The notes under the pieces were generated by a model. It had not been told where the DNA came from and did no database searches. It saw only the letters and a list, made by a program, of their open reading frames with translations. From Powellomyces hirtus (taxonomy: Eukaryota; Chytridiomycota; Chytridiomycetes; Spizellomycetales; Powellomycetaceae), in contig JAHLKG010000006.1 of assembly GCA_025526995.1 (NCBI GenBank), positions 682,001 through 746,000 of the forward strand: 64,000 nucleotides of DNA. The letters are read 5' to 3'. Position numbers and translations under genes: made by a program. Positions 11,157 through 22,187 of the stretch are shown in pieces; position 1 is the stretch's first letter; every line of letters begins with the position of its first letter.

Positions 11157-11328
11157 CAGCGGACGCGGGCCCTGGGATTTATTCGCCGGCCTCATCGGTA
11201 GAGATGATCGCTGCATAGACATTCATCATTCTTGTGATTGATGTATCACACGTCTCATTGTTACGGAAGGAGATTTTACAAGCGATCACATCACTGCTTC
11301 GCTCTTACACCAGTAACCCTGTCGTGTT

Positions 11329-14300
11329 TCAAGAAGCAGAATACGAGCGCCGCACCGTTTTCATTGCGCTCCGTACATCCTCATCCGTGATCTTGAGAGA
11401 GGAATTTAGGTTAGAACAACAGAATTAGTCTAGCTGTAGAAAACGCATGGAGGGCCATGGAACAAGGGGAATGGCCATTTTGGCTAGCGATGTTCTGCCT
11501 GTTTGTAACAAATACATCACCACATACCGTCTGACTACTCAAATCTGCCCTCAGTCTCAGAAGCGCAGCTTCGCGACATATGCTTTCAATGTCGGCTCCT
11601 AAATGGTGTGTTAGTTTGCCCTTAGTGTTGAAGCCCTTCCAGAACCATCAAAGGGCGTTTCACATACCTGTATATCCCTCACTCTCCTCCGCCAATCTCT
11701 GCACATCCTCGTCAGTCAGGGTATTCGGCATGTTCGCCAAAAAGCCTTTATATATCGCCCTTCGCGCTTCTTTGCCCGGTGCGGGGACAAAAATATGTTG
11801 ATCCATGCGTCCCGGCCGCAAGATGGCGGGGTCGACAATGTGGGGCCTGTTGGTGACTCCAACAATGAAGACGGTGGTGTTGTAGGATTGTGCAGATCTG
11901 GACATGACACCGTCCATCTCTGAGGAAAAAGATTGGCGAGAAGTTGTTAGAGTTTACCGGGAGGGAATGGAATGAAGTGAGACTTTTGTTTGTTTTGTAC
12001 GTACCGACAAGGAAACAAGTGACAATGCGTTCCCCCGTATTCTCGGAGGAAGTGTCCATTCCTCTGCTGGGAACCAGCATATCAATCTAATCAGTCACAG
12101 GAGAAACAAAAGACGAACCCCTCGAAAATTAGCAAGAACGCCAGCGAGTCATTTCCATGTTGCGTTCTACGTTCCATACCTGATCGATGAGCAATATACA
12201 AGGCGCATTGGCTCTTGCCTGGGCGAAAATCCGCGCAATGTTCTGTTCGGATTCGCCAACGACTTTCGATCTGATTTTGGGACCCTGGGCAAAGAAAAGC
12301 AATGAGCACTTCCCGAGATCCTCGCATCCGCATTGCCGTTTTCTCCCGCCGCTCACATCAACATAAACACAATTGAATCCAGCTTCCTGGACAAGCGCGT
12401 AACTAAGGACGCTTTTGCCAACGCCCGCGGGGCCGTGGAGAAGGACGCCGCGCGGGGCCGTGATGCCCATGACGGTGTATTTGTCGAGGTTGGTGAATGG
12501 GCGCAGGACAGAGGTTAGGACGAGCTGGATGACGTCGTCGAGGCCAAAGAGGTCGGAGAAGTTCTTGCGAGGGATCTGGAGAAGATGTAGGACGGGTTAT
12601 GAAACAGAGAAAGATGCGATGTAGCGCAATGAGCCATACGTGTGAGCTAAGCTCCTGGAAGCTAGCGGGCTTGGTGAGCTTCAAGGCCTCGGTGAAATCG
12701 GCAAGCGAAAGGTGTGCGTCGTTCGGATGCTGTAAGAAAGACCGATATGATCAGATCAGAAAAGGCCATCTGAACATCTCTGATGTTCGAACACTCACGT
12801 GTTGCTGCCAACACGACACAGCCGTATAGCACAACGACTCGAGATCGGCACCGACGAATCCATGTGTGATATCGCTGACGGTTTGCAGAATGTCCGATTT
12901 CGCGATTGGGTCGATCGGGAGTTCTAGATTCCCAAAATCAATACATCACCGAAACCCAAAGAACCCAATTGAGAGGCGTAGGGAATACCTTTGCAGATAT
13001 GTTGCAAGATACATAGTCGCTGACGAGCATCGACGACATCTGTTTCGATGACGGTGCTGAGCCGGCCGGAGCGGAGCAAGTCGGTGTCGAGGACATGCAG
13101 GCGGTTGGTGATTGCTGGCAAAGTGATGGGTCAATTCAATTCATTATCCGTCATGCCACTCCCGATTGAACGCCGCTGAGGCTGCGTACCTATCACGAAT
13201 GTGATACCTTCCGCTGCATCTGACGGATGTTGATGTGACGCTAACCTGCCATCAATTAAAGAAAGCAAGACTGAGTATATCTTGGATGCCGGGCCTGGAG
13301 TACCAAGATCGTTAATCAAAACGAAGATCATTCGCCTCTCCGCCCACATATTCCTTACCATTGTTGATTTGATTGCCAGTCATCTTTGCCGCAATAGCAT
13401 CAATCTCATCTAGTATGATGATTTTGTGTTGCCCTGCCTTGGCGTTTTCAAACAGGTCGGCAAAATACAGCTCGGCGTCTCCTTCACCTGCACAAACGAG
13501 CAATACATTCAGCCTCGTTGCATTGGCGATCCGCTCTCTCCCTTCTTTTAAACACCTACTGAACTGCAAGAGGTCGGCACACTTGACAAAGTCAAATGCC
13601 AGGCCAGAGTGTTCTACGAAGGTTACAAAGAATAATCATGTATTTGAGTAAACAGTTAAGAAATACAGCGATCGAGACTGCCATAATAGGAAATGGTTTC
13701 CAACTGCCGCGCACCGACATGGGTTGATCACACATACCAGCAACGGCTCTAGCTAAAGTAGATTTCCCTACGCCCGGTCTTCCATTCAAAATGAGGCCGG
13801 AGACCAGTTGGGGCCTGAGATTCGGATACTCATTCAAGTGACATATGGATGTAACGCTCTCTACCGAGCTGCTAAGAGCAATCATCATGCGTATCGCCAC
13901 GGCATCCATGCCCGCGACTCGGCGCGATATGCCCTCCAGCCATTCCGGCTGAGATGTCATCGGCTGCTTCTGAGATGCGCGCACAGTTGGCGGCTCCTGC
14001 AAGATGTACTGGGTATCCTGGTCCATCAAGACGACCTCATCGGTAGTCTCGTTCTCTCCAGATGGAATGACCGCCGAGATCCGGTACATGGGTGGCCCGT
14101 TGGGGTATTGAGACAGCATTTGGCCCGGTGCACCATAACCACCCAATGCAGCCTGCCGCACAAGACGAGCATCGAAAGCAGTTGACCCCTGGGCCGCCAG
14201 CTTTCGGGCACTGGCAGAAATGTGGTTGTCTCGGTACAAAAAGACTGTTTTTGCGCGCGGCACAGAAATCGGCTGCAAGAGAGCAGCAACACCGTTCACA

Positions 14301-14674
14301 CGATCATCGTTTTCCAAACGTCTTACTTTCCATCAAGCACTTACGTTCACAGCTCTCAGTACGTTCACCGCGTCTCCCTCTTTGCAACCAAGGGCAATCG
14401 CGACGGCAGCCGTAAGACGGCATCTCCCTTCAACAGCATTCGCATATCGTCCTGGTGTCACACCGTCCGCAAAACTGCACAGCCTGACTTTCACAAACTG
14501 TACATTCGCTTTCTCTTCTTTCAAGACAGTGCGAGCAAGACATTCCTTCTGTAACTCAAGAGCGAAACCCGATTTGAGTTTGAGACCATGGAAGGTGCAG
14601 TTGCGCGGCAGGTAGACAATGTTGTCAGTGCAGTCGCGGATAACTTGCTGAATAGCAAGAGTCTTTCCGCTCAT
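11329..14674 (-). CDS. Tandem AAA+ ATPase of the AFG2/SPATA5-SPATA5L1 (Cdc48-like) group
   Basis: Fourteen exons: complement(11329..11391, 11528..11598, 11668..11919, 12005..12086, 12180..12284, 12357..12575, 12640..12729, 12799..12923, 12989..13114, 13190..13294, 13359..13487, 13560..13613, 13738..14272, 14345..14674), 2,286 nt, 761 aa. The ~180-residue N-domain begins 'MSGKTLAIQQVIRDC'. D1 has Walker A 'GRPGVGKST', an intact Walker B 'IIILDEIDAI', 'AITNRLHVLD' and 'LLRSGRL' (arginine-finger region). D2 has 'PRGVLLHGPAGVGKSV', 'VVGESEQNIARIF', 'VTNRPHIVDPAILRPGRMD' and a C-terminal helical lid 'GADIESICREAALLRL'. In D2 the Walker B reads 'CILLIDQID': the catalytic Glu is Gln, coded by CAG at an exon end. 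Such ATPases unfold or remodel assemblies (ribosome maturation, replisome). The length suits AFG2B, but orthology to AFG2A or AFG2B is unresolved. Confidence 0.85.
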
Positions 14675-14874
14675 CTCTACAGAAAGTATCTATTCACTTA
14701 TCGACTCTTGACGGCCCTCAGATGCGCAGACTTGGATGTCGGCACCTTGAAGTGGCTTGTACAGTAGATGGCGCAGCCCCACATTGTCCAGACTGTTTCC
14801 CACGCGCCATTCTCTTCTTCGGCATCACCTTGCAAGCCTAACCACCATCAATATGAACCTACCAGTTGGAAGCC

Positions 14875-15262
14875 ATGTCCACGATCATTGACATTCTCTG
14901 GGAATCATTTTCGCCGACATCATTGCGAAACTATTCCTCGGTCCGCTTCTCATCAAAAAAAATGTTATACTCAATCGTCGGCCCCCGCCGTAAGGATTTG
15001 ATGATGGCGTACGCCTCACACTTCCATGAGGCCATTCCTGCTCCGTTTCAAAAGGCCGCCAAGCAATCCATATGTCGATCCGCTTGTCGTACTGCGTTTC
15101 TTGTGCCGTGATCTCAAACTTGGAGATAACGATCTTGGATACGTAGGAGAATTTGTGTACGCGAATAGCGAGCTCTTTGATGGCCTGATGGTCACAACGA
15201 AATCTCCCCTGGTGATGGTGAACGAAGACAAAACCGTCTGCTGCTCATGGTCGGAATTCAAA
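14875..15262 (+). pseudogene. Decayed copy of the local F-box-like family (copy C)
   Basis: From the ATG at 14875 the frame gives 'MSTIIDILWESF' and then 'KKMLYSIVGPRRKDLMMAYA', matching 'NKTFHLIVGRRRIEFMRAYA' of the intact gene at 52.8-53.5 kb. Near 15030-15055 the homology switches frame to 'RPPSNPYVDPLVVLRFLC' (family 'KPLSNALVDPCALLYGLC'), then 'YVGEFVYANSELFDGLM' and 'PLVMVNEDKTVCCSWSE'. The last conserved C-terminal blocks are missing and the sequence runs into AT-rich DNA. A frameshift plus truncation mark it as dead. Homology was judged by eye. Confidence 0.7.
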
Positions 15263-15694
15263 CTATTTGCAAAGTTATACTTTTACTGCATCAAACTTTT
15301 TGCAATTTTCAAAGTTTTGAAAATCAAAATTGTTTAGAAATGAAACATATGAGTTTGAGATGTAAGCCAAACTTGGATTGCTCACTCTCACGTTGAGGTG
15401 GATCAATAACTCATTTCTTGCCATCCAATTTTTTTTTATGAATCAGTTCTGTAAAACTCCTTCCACACTTGCACTAAACAAAAGTTGCACCATGCATTCA
15501 AACTCAAGAATAGTGGTTGGAAACATTTTCAATTGACATTGAAGATTTGTGGCTGACCAACAAACGCTTATCCATGCATGCTTTTGTAAGATGGCCTTGG
15601 TGTGATCCAACTAGCACTACTAGTTGTCCAAATATAATGCACAAGACACAAAAAAAGCTACTATCCCCGACGTGCAACACGGACTCTCCGCGAT
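15263..15694. other. AT-rich intergenic stretch downstream of a pseudogene
   Basis: This ~430-base stretch is visibly more AT-rich than its surroundings and has no open frame of note. It holds the expected 3' end of SEC17. Nothing else is supported. Confidence 0.35.
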
Positions 15695-16966
15695 TTACGT
15701 GAAATCAATCTCGCCTCCAAACGACTTCTTGACCTTCAACAGCAGACTCGTCTTCCAACTGTCCAGTTTGGTAAGCCGGTCCCAGTCGCCCACCGTGTCG
15801 CTAAACAGACCTTCATCTTGCGCTTCCGCCGCTTGCAGCAGGGCCTAATAGACCGCACAAAGGGTCAAACAAGCTTTGCTCCTGAGAAATCTTTCTCCTG
15901 CTCTCCTCTACGCCGCCTTATCTTACCTTGAGGAAATTACACTCGCGCGTCTGCTCGAACGACACATCCAAGTTCTGGTACCGTTCCAACGCCTGCCTTG
16001 TCCGCACATAGTCCTGAGTGCACAAGTAGCAAATGCCGGCTTTCAAAAAGTATTCCCGCAGCGAGAACCGTGTGAGCTGACTGTCCATGCTGTTGGTCGC
16101 CACCTGCTCGAACTTCTCAATCGCCTTGTCAAATTGATCTATCTGCGCGGCAAAGACCCCAACTTTGAGTAGACAGGCGTTGGCTTGGCTGGTGTGGGGA
16201 GAGAAAGAGATCAGTCAGTACTTTATTTTTAAATCGGCGGAATGATACGCCTTTTGTTCCGATGACTTACGCGTTGGAATCCTCCCCATGAAACCACTCG
16301 GCCGCAATCTCGTACGCATGCATGGCTTTCTCGAAATCCGCGATGTCCGTCTCGTAAATTTCGGCGATCTGTTTCTGGTTGTTGGCTGCCGCTTGGAAAC
16401 GGCCCCGCTCAGTCAGTATTTCTACCGCTTGCTGCAGTGCGCTGACCGCATCTATGCACAAAGAGGGACACGTCAGCAGAGACGCTCGTTTGTCACGGCA
16501 ATGAGCGATTCAATCGTACCTTGTGGACTGTTCTTCTTGTAGCATTTCGCGGCGTTCATGTATGCAGAGGACGCCTCATCCCGCTCGTTTATCCGGTTCA
16601 GCACGTTGGCCTGAGACATGAAGGCATCTCCGGCTTCCTTCCCTACAAGTTATTAAAAGCCACAGAAAAGGAATGAAGGAAAGCGCTATTCGTCAGTTTC
16701 GTTTCCCATCTTGCCTCAATCTCAACCGCGGTAATGGGCTTTTCATGAGATCCGCCTCACATCTCTCTCGCCACTACCATGTTGCTACTGTTGGTGTCAT
16801 GTTACTAACGCTTACATTTTTTGGAAAGTTTGAATGCATTAGCAGCTTTAGCGTATAACTCTGACGCATCTTCAAGCTTGTTGCCCCCAAACCAGCCTCT
16901 GTGCGTGGCCTTCTTCTCGGCCTCGGCAAGATACTGCCGGGCTTCTCGGTCAAAGTTTCCTGACAT
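15695..16966 (-). CDS. SEC17: Alpha-SNAP (SEC17), SNARE disassembly adaptor
   Basis: Five exons: complement(15695..15844, 15927..16188, 16271..16451, 16520..16642, 16816..16966), 867 nt, 288 aa, close to the usual ~292. Alpha-SNAP binds SNARE complexes and recruits the NSF/Sec18 ATPase to take them apart after membrane fusion. TPR-like helical repeats follow the family in order: N-terminal '[19 protein letters not shown]', '[14 protein letters not shown]', '[18 protein letters not shown]', '[19 protein letters not shown]', '[19 protein letters not shown]', '[19 protein letters not shown]' and the C-terminal '[18 protein letters not shown]', the part that stimulates NSF in characterised relatives. 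All junctions keep phase. It diverges from ALG1, with ~380 bases between the starts. Confidence 0.95.
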
Positions 16967-17343
16967 TCCCTTCGCAGCCTGTTGTTACTTGGAATAGCGG
17001 CGCAACAAGTCGGTGGCGGTGTATGGGTGATAATGTGTCGTTGGACGGAGTTCTGTTCTATGTGGTGATGGATACAGGTCCTGTGGTATCTGGCAAGTAA
17101 AAGTAGGCAGGCGGGTGTGCTGTCGGTGGTTAACAAAGTGGATGGGTGTGTGATGGAATTGAGGCCAAACTTAAGGCACCTGTCATCGGAGAACACGCCA
17201 GCCGCGCCACTCGCAAGAGTGACACCCCGCCTTTTCGTTCACACCTCACACCTGAGCGGCCCAAAATAGTGTCCCCTTTTCCTGTCCGTTTGTGTGTGTG
17301 TGTGTGAGTGTGTGTGTGTGTGTGTGTGCTGTTCTCTCTCACC
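16967..17343. promoter_or_regulatory. Bidirectional SEC17/ALG1 promoter region with a GT microsatellite
   Basis: The 377 bases between the divergent start codons of SEC17 and ALG1 should carry both promoters. A (GT)n tract at about 17289-17330 ends less than 20 bases before the ALG1 ATG, within its probable 5' leader. Confidence 0.5.
17289..17330. repeat. (GT)n microsatellite
   Basis: About 40 bases of nearly pure GT dinucleotides, interrupted once by GA, lie just upstream of the ALG1 start codon. Length is likely to vary between strains. Confidence 0.9.
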
Positions 17344-19440
17344 ATGTCCGGGGTCTTCGGCATCCTCCTCCTTCTAACCGCCCCCCTCCTCGGGCCCTTC
17401 ATTCTCTGGCACATTCATCTCCGCACTCGTGCATCCCCCGCCGCTTCCAAAACCGTCCTCGTCCTCGTGCTAGGCGACATTGGCCGATCGCCTCGCACCC
17501 AGTACCATGCGCTCTCCCTCGCCACCGCGGGCGGCTGCCGGGTGCATTTGATTGGATACTCCGGCACGGAACCGCTGCCGGCCCTCACTGCCAACAAAAA
17601 AATCAAAGTGCATTATATCCCTACGCCGGGCAGGTTGGACCGGAATGGCAATAGGCTCTTGTATATCCTGCAGGCAGGGATTAGAGCGGTCACGCAGGTC
17701 GTGCAGGTTGTGAGTGTTGCGTTGTTTGAGATTCCACAGCCGGGATTTGTTTTGGTGCAGGTATGTCGGTGTTTTACTTCCCTTGTCACCACCTGTGCGA
17801 TGTATGCTCCCCTTCCCTCTCCCAAAACGTCTGGCCCGACCTCCTTTCGTGTACATGTAATAAACCAAAAATATCGACGCATGAACATTTCTCTCTGGAA
17901 TGGCTCTTTCCTTTTTCTTTCTCTCATTATGTCCATTGTCTTTCCTCCCAAAGAACCCGCCCGCAGTCCCCACGCTCCTCCTCGCCCAGTACCTCCGCTT
18001 CGCGCTCAAGGCCTCCCTCATTATCGACTGGCACAACTTTGGGTATTCTATTATGGCCCTTTCTTTGGGATCCCAGAGTCCAATTGTCAAGTTTGCGAGG
18101 ATGTATGTTGGAGAGAAACGAGCCTGATTTCTTACCCTGTATTCGGGATAGCCCTTAGTTGTTCTGCTCATTCCTGACTCTGGTTTCTCGCTGTCTTAGG
18201 TATGAGCAGTGTGTCGGCCGCTCCGCTGCCGCTCATTTGTGTGTCAGCAAAGCCATGGCCATCGAGCTACGCAGTGTGTGGAATGTCAGGTAAGGAAACA
18301 CGACGTGCGTGCGAGAGACGGGAATGATAGAATTACGATAGAACGGTGGACTATAAGAGGGCAGCATCTGCGATGCTAGATGGCGTCGAGCCGCGAACGC
18401 CGGGTTCAAGTGGAGTGTCTGTGCTCATCAGCCGATGCACGCGCAATTCATATCAATTCAAACAAGATGTGGCAAGGATGTCATCTCATCATCTTCTACT
18501 CCCTTCTCCCTTCCACTTTCACAGAGGTCCCGTCATCACCCTCTACGACAAAGCTCCCTCCCACTTCAAACGTCTCTCCCTCCCCGAGATCCACGCCTTC
18601 ACATCCCGCTTCCCCACGTCCACCTCCCTCTTCACCACCACCACCGCAACCGGCACACCTGAGTACATCCCCACCCGTCCCGCCCTGCTCGTCACCTCAA
18701 CATCGTGGACGGAAGACGAGGACTTTGATTTGTTGATTGATGCCATGTGCGCGTATGATGCAGCTTTGGCGGAGGCGAAGAAGACGGGCAACAGGGAGTT
18801 GAGAAGACTGGTGTTGGTTATTACCGGGAAGGGGCCTCTGAAACAACGATATGATCAGAAGATTGGGAACTTGGTGTTGGAGTTTGTGACAATTGTGACG
18901 GTCTGGTTGCCTGCGGATCAGTATCCGTTGTTGCTGGGTATGTACGGACGAAAAACGGAAAGAACAACAGACAAAAGGCCGTTTTTGGTTTCTTCGTCGC
19001 TGAAGGCTGTTTTCCTTCTCCGTTCTCCAACAGGCTCGGCCGACCTCGGCATCTCCCTCCACACCTCCTCCTCCGGCCTTGACCTCCCCATGAAAATCGT
19101 CGACATGTTTGGCTGCGGCCTACCCGTCTGCGCCATCGACTACCCATGTCTTCACGAAGTTGTCACCGACAACACCAACGGACGCCTCTTTTCCACTTCG
19201 GATCAATTGTGTGCTCAGCTCACGGTAAGATAAAGGGAGTGAAAAAATCTGACGCCTTCTTTGCATAACATTTGCCCTGACCCCTCGAATCTATCATAGG
19301 AACTGTTTGATACATCCGACGCTATGCGCACATTGTCGGACCTGCGAAAGGGAACAAAGCAGTTTGCGGACCGCAGATGGGATGAAGAGTGGATGGAGGT
19401 CGTTGCGCCCGTGTTTGGCATCAAGGCTGCGAAGGAGTAG
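17344..19440 (+). CDS. ALG1: ALG1, beta-1,4-mannosyltransferase of N-glycan precursor synthesis
   Basis: Six exons: join(17344..17760, 17954..18102, 18200..18289, 18525..18937, 19034..19224, 19300..19440), 1,401 nt, 466 aa, equal to the family norm. ALG1 adds the first mannose to dolichol-PP-chitobiose on the cytosolic face of the ER, using GDP-mannose. An N-terminal hydrophobic anchor 'FGILLLLTAPLLGPFILW' comes first. Then follow 'VLGDIGRSPRTQYHALSL', 'NPPAVPTLLLAQY', 'LIIDWHNFGYSIMALSLG', 'LYDKAP', 'ALLVTSTSWTEDEDFDLLID', 'VITGKGPLKQRY', 'GSADLGISLHTSSSGLDLPM' and 'KIVDMFGCGLPVCAI'. These are the GT33 donor- and acceptor-binding blocks. The third intron is long (235 nt) compared with the others. 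Every junction keeps phase, so the model is strong. Confidence 0.95.
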
Positions 19441-19636
19441 AGGGAGTAGTTGTTTGGACACCTTTTTGATTCCTTCTTAGACTACATGCATTACATATAC
19501 AAATAGGCGACAGAATTACCCTTGCTAGATTCTTGTTGGGTATAATGCGCATTGGAGTCCATGTTATCTAATCATCTATTGATCCCCGATTACTGTTTCT
19601 GTGTTGCAGTGAAGCTTCCATTGTGCGCTCTCGCAA

Positions 19637-20378
19637 CTACATGACCCACAACCCAATCAACCCCGCCACAATCGTGCCCACCCAGAATCTCAGTGACTTT
19701 ATCATAGTTTGGATTTGTTCCACCGTACTGCTCATCGCGGGCGGGAACGGATCGCCATCTAGTTGCAAGGGTGTAGGGCGGACTACGCGGAAGGAGACTT
19801 GTCCTAGCCACGGCCAGCCGGGCGGTGTGCATGATACTGCGTGGCCCGTGGCGAGCGAGTTGTCAACAGAGTCGGGGACGACGCGGATCTGAAAAAGCAA
19901 CGAAACGCTAGAGGGTCAACATAAGGAAAGGAACCAAACTCCGCAGTTCTGTAGAGTTCTGCCTTACCTTGAAAACACCACCCGGTCCCGCAACCACCTC
20001 TGGCATATCCCACGTCAAATTCCTCACTTCCCTCCCCACAACCCCCACGACCGTCCACTTCTCCTCCCTAACCTCCGGCTGCTCCTTCAAATACCACACA
20101 CTGACATTATTCGCCGGGTAGGTCGCCACATCAGTCAAAGCGCTATACTCCCATGCAATCACAATGGGTTGCCCGACGTAAAAGTAGGTAGTGATGTTGG
20201 GCGAAAGCACGGTGACGTAGCCGGTTGCGGCGGACGACTCGCATGGTACGGAAGGGCAGACGGTCAGGAAGGGGTTGCAGGCGGTTGTTGGTGGGGCTGT
20301 TGGTGGGGGGATTTGAGCGTGAATGGGAGAGGAGAAATGGAGGAGGATGGTGAGAAAACTCAGGGATCGTAGCAACAT
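19637..20378 (-). CDS. Secreted/cell-surface protein with signal peptide and C-terminal membrane helix
   Basis: Two exons: complement(19637..19888, 19968..20378), 663 nt, 220 aa. I chose the ATG at 20378 because it opens a clear signal peptide, 'MLLRSLSFLTILLHFSSPI', ending near Ala-Gln. A short Pro/Thr-rich linker with several Cys follows, then a single beta-rich domain ('YFYVGQPIVIAWEY', 'NVSVWYLKEQPE', 'LTWDMPEVVAGPGGVFK|IRVV'). The protein ends in a hydrophobic helix, 'FWVGTIVAGLIGLWVM', with almost nothing after it. The plan resembles fungal Kre9/Knh1-like or related single-domain surface proteins, but I cannot assign a family. It may be a tail-anchored type I protein or be GPI-processed. 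Several Asn-x-Ser/Thr sites fit secretion. Confidence 0.7.
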
Positions 20379-20753
20379 GGTGTGGCTAGTTGAAACGGAG
20401 GTTATGTGAACAACTGCTATACAGTAGGGCGGCGGCAAGACAAACACTAAACTTTTACACCGATAGAATAGCTTATTTGCAGTCTCTCAATATCCTTTGC
20501 CAATGTCAAAGTTCCAACAGACGCGCTCGGTAAATCACGGACGCTATGGCGAACGACATGGTGCTGACGTTTTCCACTGCCTTTTTCTCGCCAAGCGCAA
20601 GTACTTTCATGCCACGTCCTTATGAGTTCTCTGGGCTGGTGGAAGCGCAGGCAGAGACAAGGAATTGGGAATGCAATTGTTATTGATCGGAACAACGGGG
20701 TATCTTACTCTCATATATATATACACTACTATGTCAAAAGTCTGACGTCGATC
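20379..20753. other. Intergenic between the CHK2-type kinase and the surface-protein gene
   Basis: The 375 bases hold the 3' end of the kinase gene and the promoter of the surface-protein gene, both on the minus strand. A short TA-repeat (about 20713-20724) is visible; nothing else is supported. Confidence 0.35.
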
Positions 20754-22187
20754 CTACTTCTTGGATCGAATCCGCTCACTGCGACGACGACTGGGGTCTT
20801 CCAAAACGGGGGTTCTCTCCCTTCGCAGCTTTCTTCGCTTGCTCGGTGGTCGCACCTTTCTTCGCTTGCTGGGAGGAGTTTTGGCATCCTGGCCCACAAT
20901 GAATGGATGCTGTAGGGCCTCTTCTACGGTTAGCCGCTTCTTCGGATCGACCACTAGAAGTTTCTTGATTAGGTCTTTGGCTGTCAGAGAGCGTAAGTAA
21001 AATGACAGAAAAACCAGGCACCGGTATCATCCCTGCTTACACTCAGCCGATACATCGTCCCAAAAGGGGCGTAAAAATTTAAATTTTCCTTGTCGGATTT
21101 GATCTTCCATTTGCGGCGGTCCGTATTGCGGTGAGAACGGTGGGAAGCCGCATAAACACACGTATAAGATCACACCGCAGCTCCATAAATCCACGGCCTT
21201 TGTGTATGCACGTCCAGGCGAATGATCGAGAACTTCGGGAGCAGCATAATTTGGGGTGCCACAAAGAGTGTGCATGAAGGATGCTTGGTCTGTGAGCTTG
21301 GCCAATCCGAAGTCCGAGATCTGGATGGTGATTGTCTCGCTCCTTTCCGTGCATGGTTCTGTCAGCAAAATGTTTTCCGGCTTCAAGTCACGGTGGGTTA
21401 TATCCTGGTTGTGAAGATGCTTGAGCGCATTAAAGAGCTGCCGCATCATATCCCTGGTCATCTCTTCAGAGAACTTTTGTCTTTCGACAAGGGCACTAAA
21501 TAGCTCGCCACCTCGTGCGTACTCCAATATGAGGTAGCAATACTCCTCCTCCTGGATGACTTCCAATATAGAAGTGATTCCCGGATGTTTTAATTTCTGG
21601 AGGAGAGCGATCTCCGACTCCAGATGTTCCATAGACTTCGGGTTGCTTTTGATTGCCTTCGTTCGAATGATCTTAACGGCCACCTGCTGGCCAGTTGTCC
21701 GATTGGTAGCCAACTTTACTTCGGCAAAGTTTCCACTTCCTAAAGTTCGGCCAATGTCATACTTTGCTTGGATACCCGATTCTCCTCCAGTTTTTGGCAA
21801 CAACTGCAGTGCCAGCTCGAAGGCGTAACAAAGTTCGTTGGCTAACGAGATTTGATCCCCGTTTCGCAACTGGTGCCGTCGGGAGCGTGTAAGCTTAGAT
21901 CCGTTGATATATGTGCCCTGGGAGCTATTGTCCTCAATGAAAACGCAGTCCTCGAGGCGGTTCAGTTTGTTGTTCCAGCACTGCTCCTTGTAAATAACAC
22001 AATGTTGGCGCGACACGCCCGGCAACGGCACGGTAATGTCGCACCCTTCCCGTCCCAGCGACAGCTTCTTTGGGTCCTGTCCGCCAGCGTCACCTTCACC
22101 TTCGGCCCGTAACTCGACGCTTTCGAGGTCCGGTCGTAACGAAAAAAGCTTGCCCCATCGTGTGGCCTCGGATTCTTTGCTTGTCAT
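20754..22187 (-). CDS. CHK2: CHK2/Cds1/Rad53-type checkpoint kinase (FHA + kinase)
   Basis: Two exons: complement(20754..20980, 21041..22187), 1,374 nt, 457 aa, ATG at 22187. CHK2-type kinases relay DNA-damage and replication-stress signals in the nucleus. The FHA domain (~residues 40-115) has '[11 protein letters not shown]', '[10 protein letters not shown]' and '[13 protein letters not shown]', the phosphothreonine-binding residues. The kinase domain (~140-400) has '[11 protein letters not shown]', 'VAVKIIRT', '[11 protein letters not shown]', 'ISDFGLAKL', the CHK2-like activation loop '[13 protein letters not shown]' and '[19 protein letters not shown]'. Exon 2 carries subdomain XI ('[19 protein letters not shown]') and a basic tail with the motif PPSKRRK twice in tandem, a likely nuclear signal. 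The pre-FHA segment is short, with no obvious SQ/TQ cluster, unlike human CHK2. Confidence 0.93.

Noticed and set aside
18346..18524. Alternative start of ALG1 inside intron 3
   Set aside because: The frame lacks an ATG, and splicing from exon 3 restores the conserved block without it.
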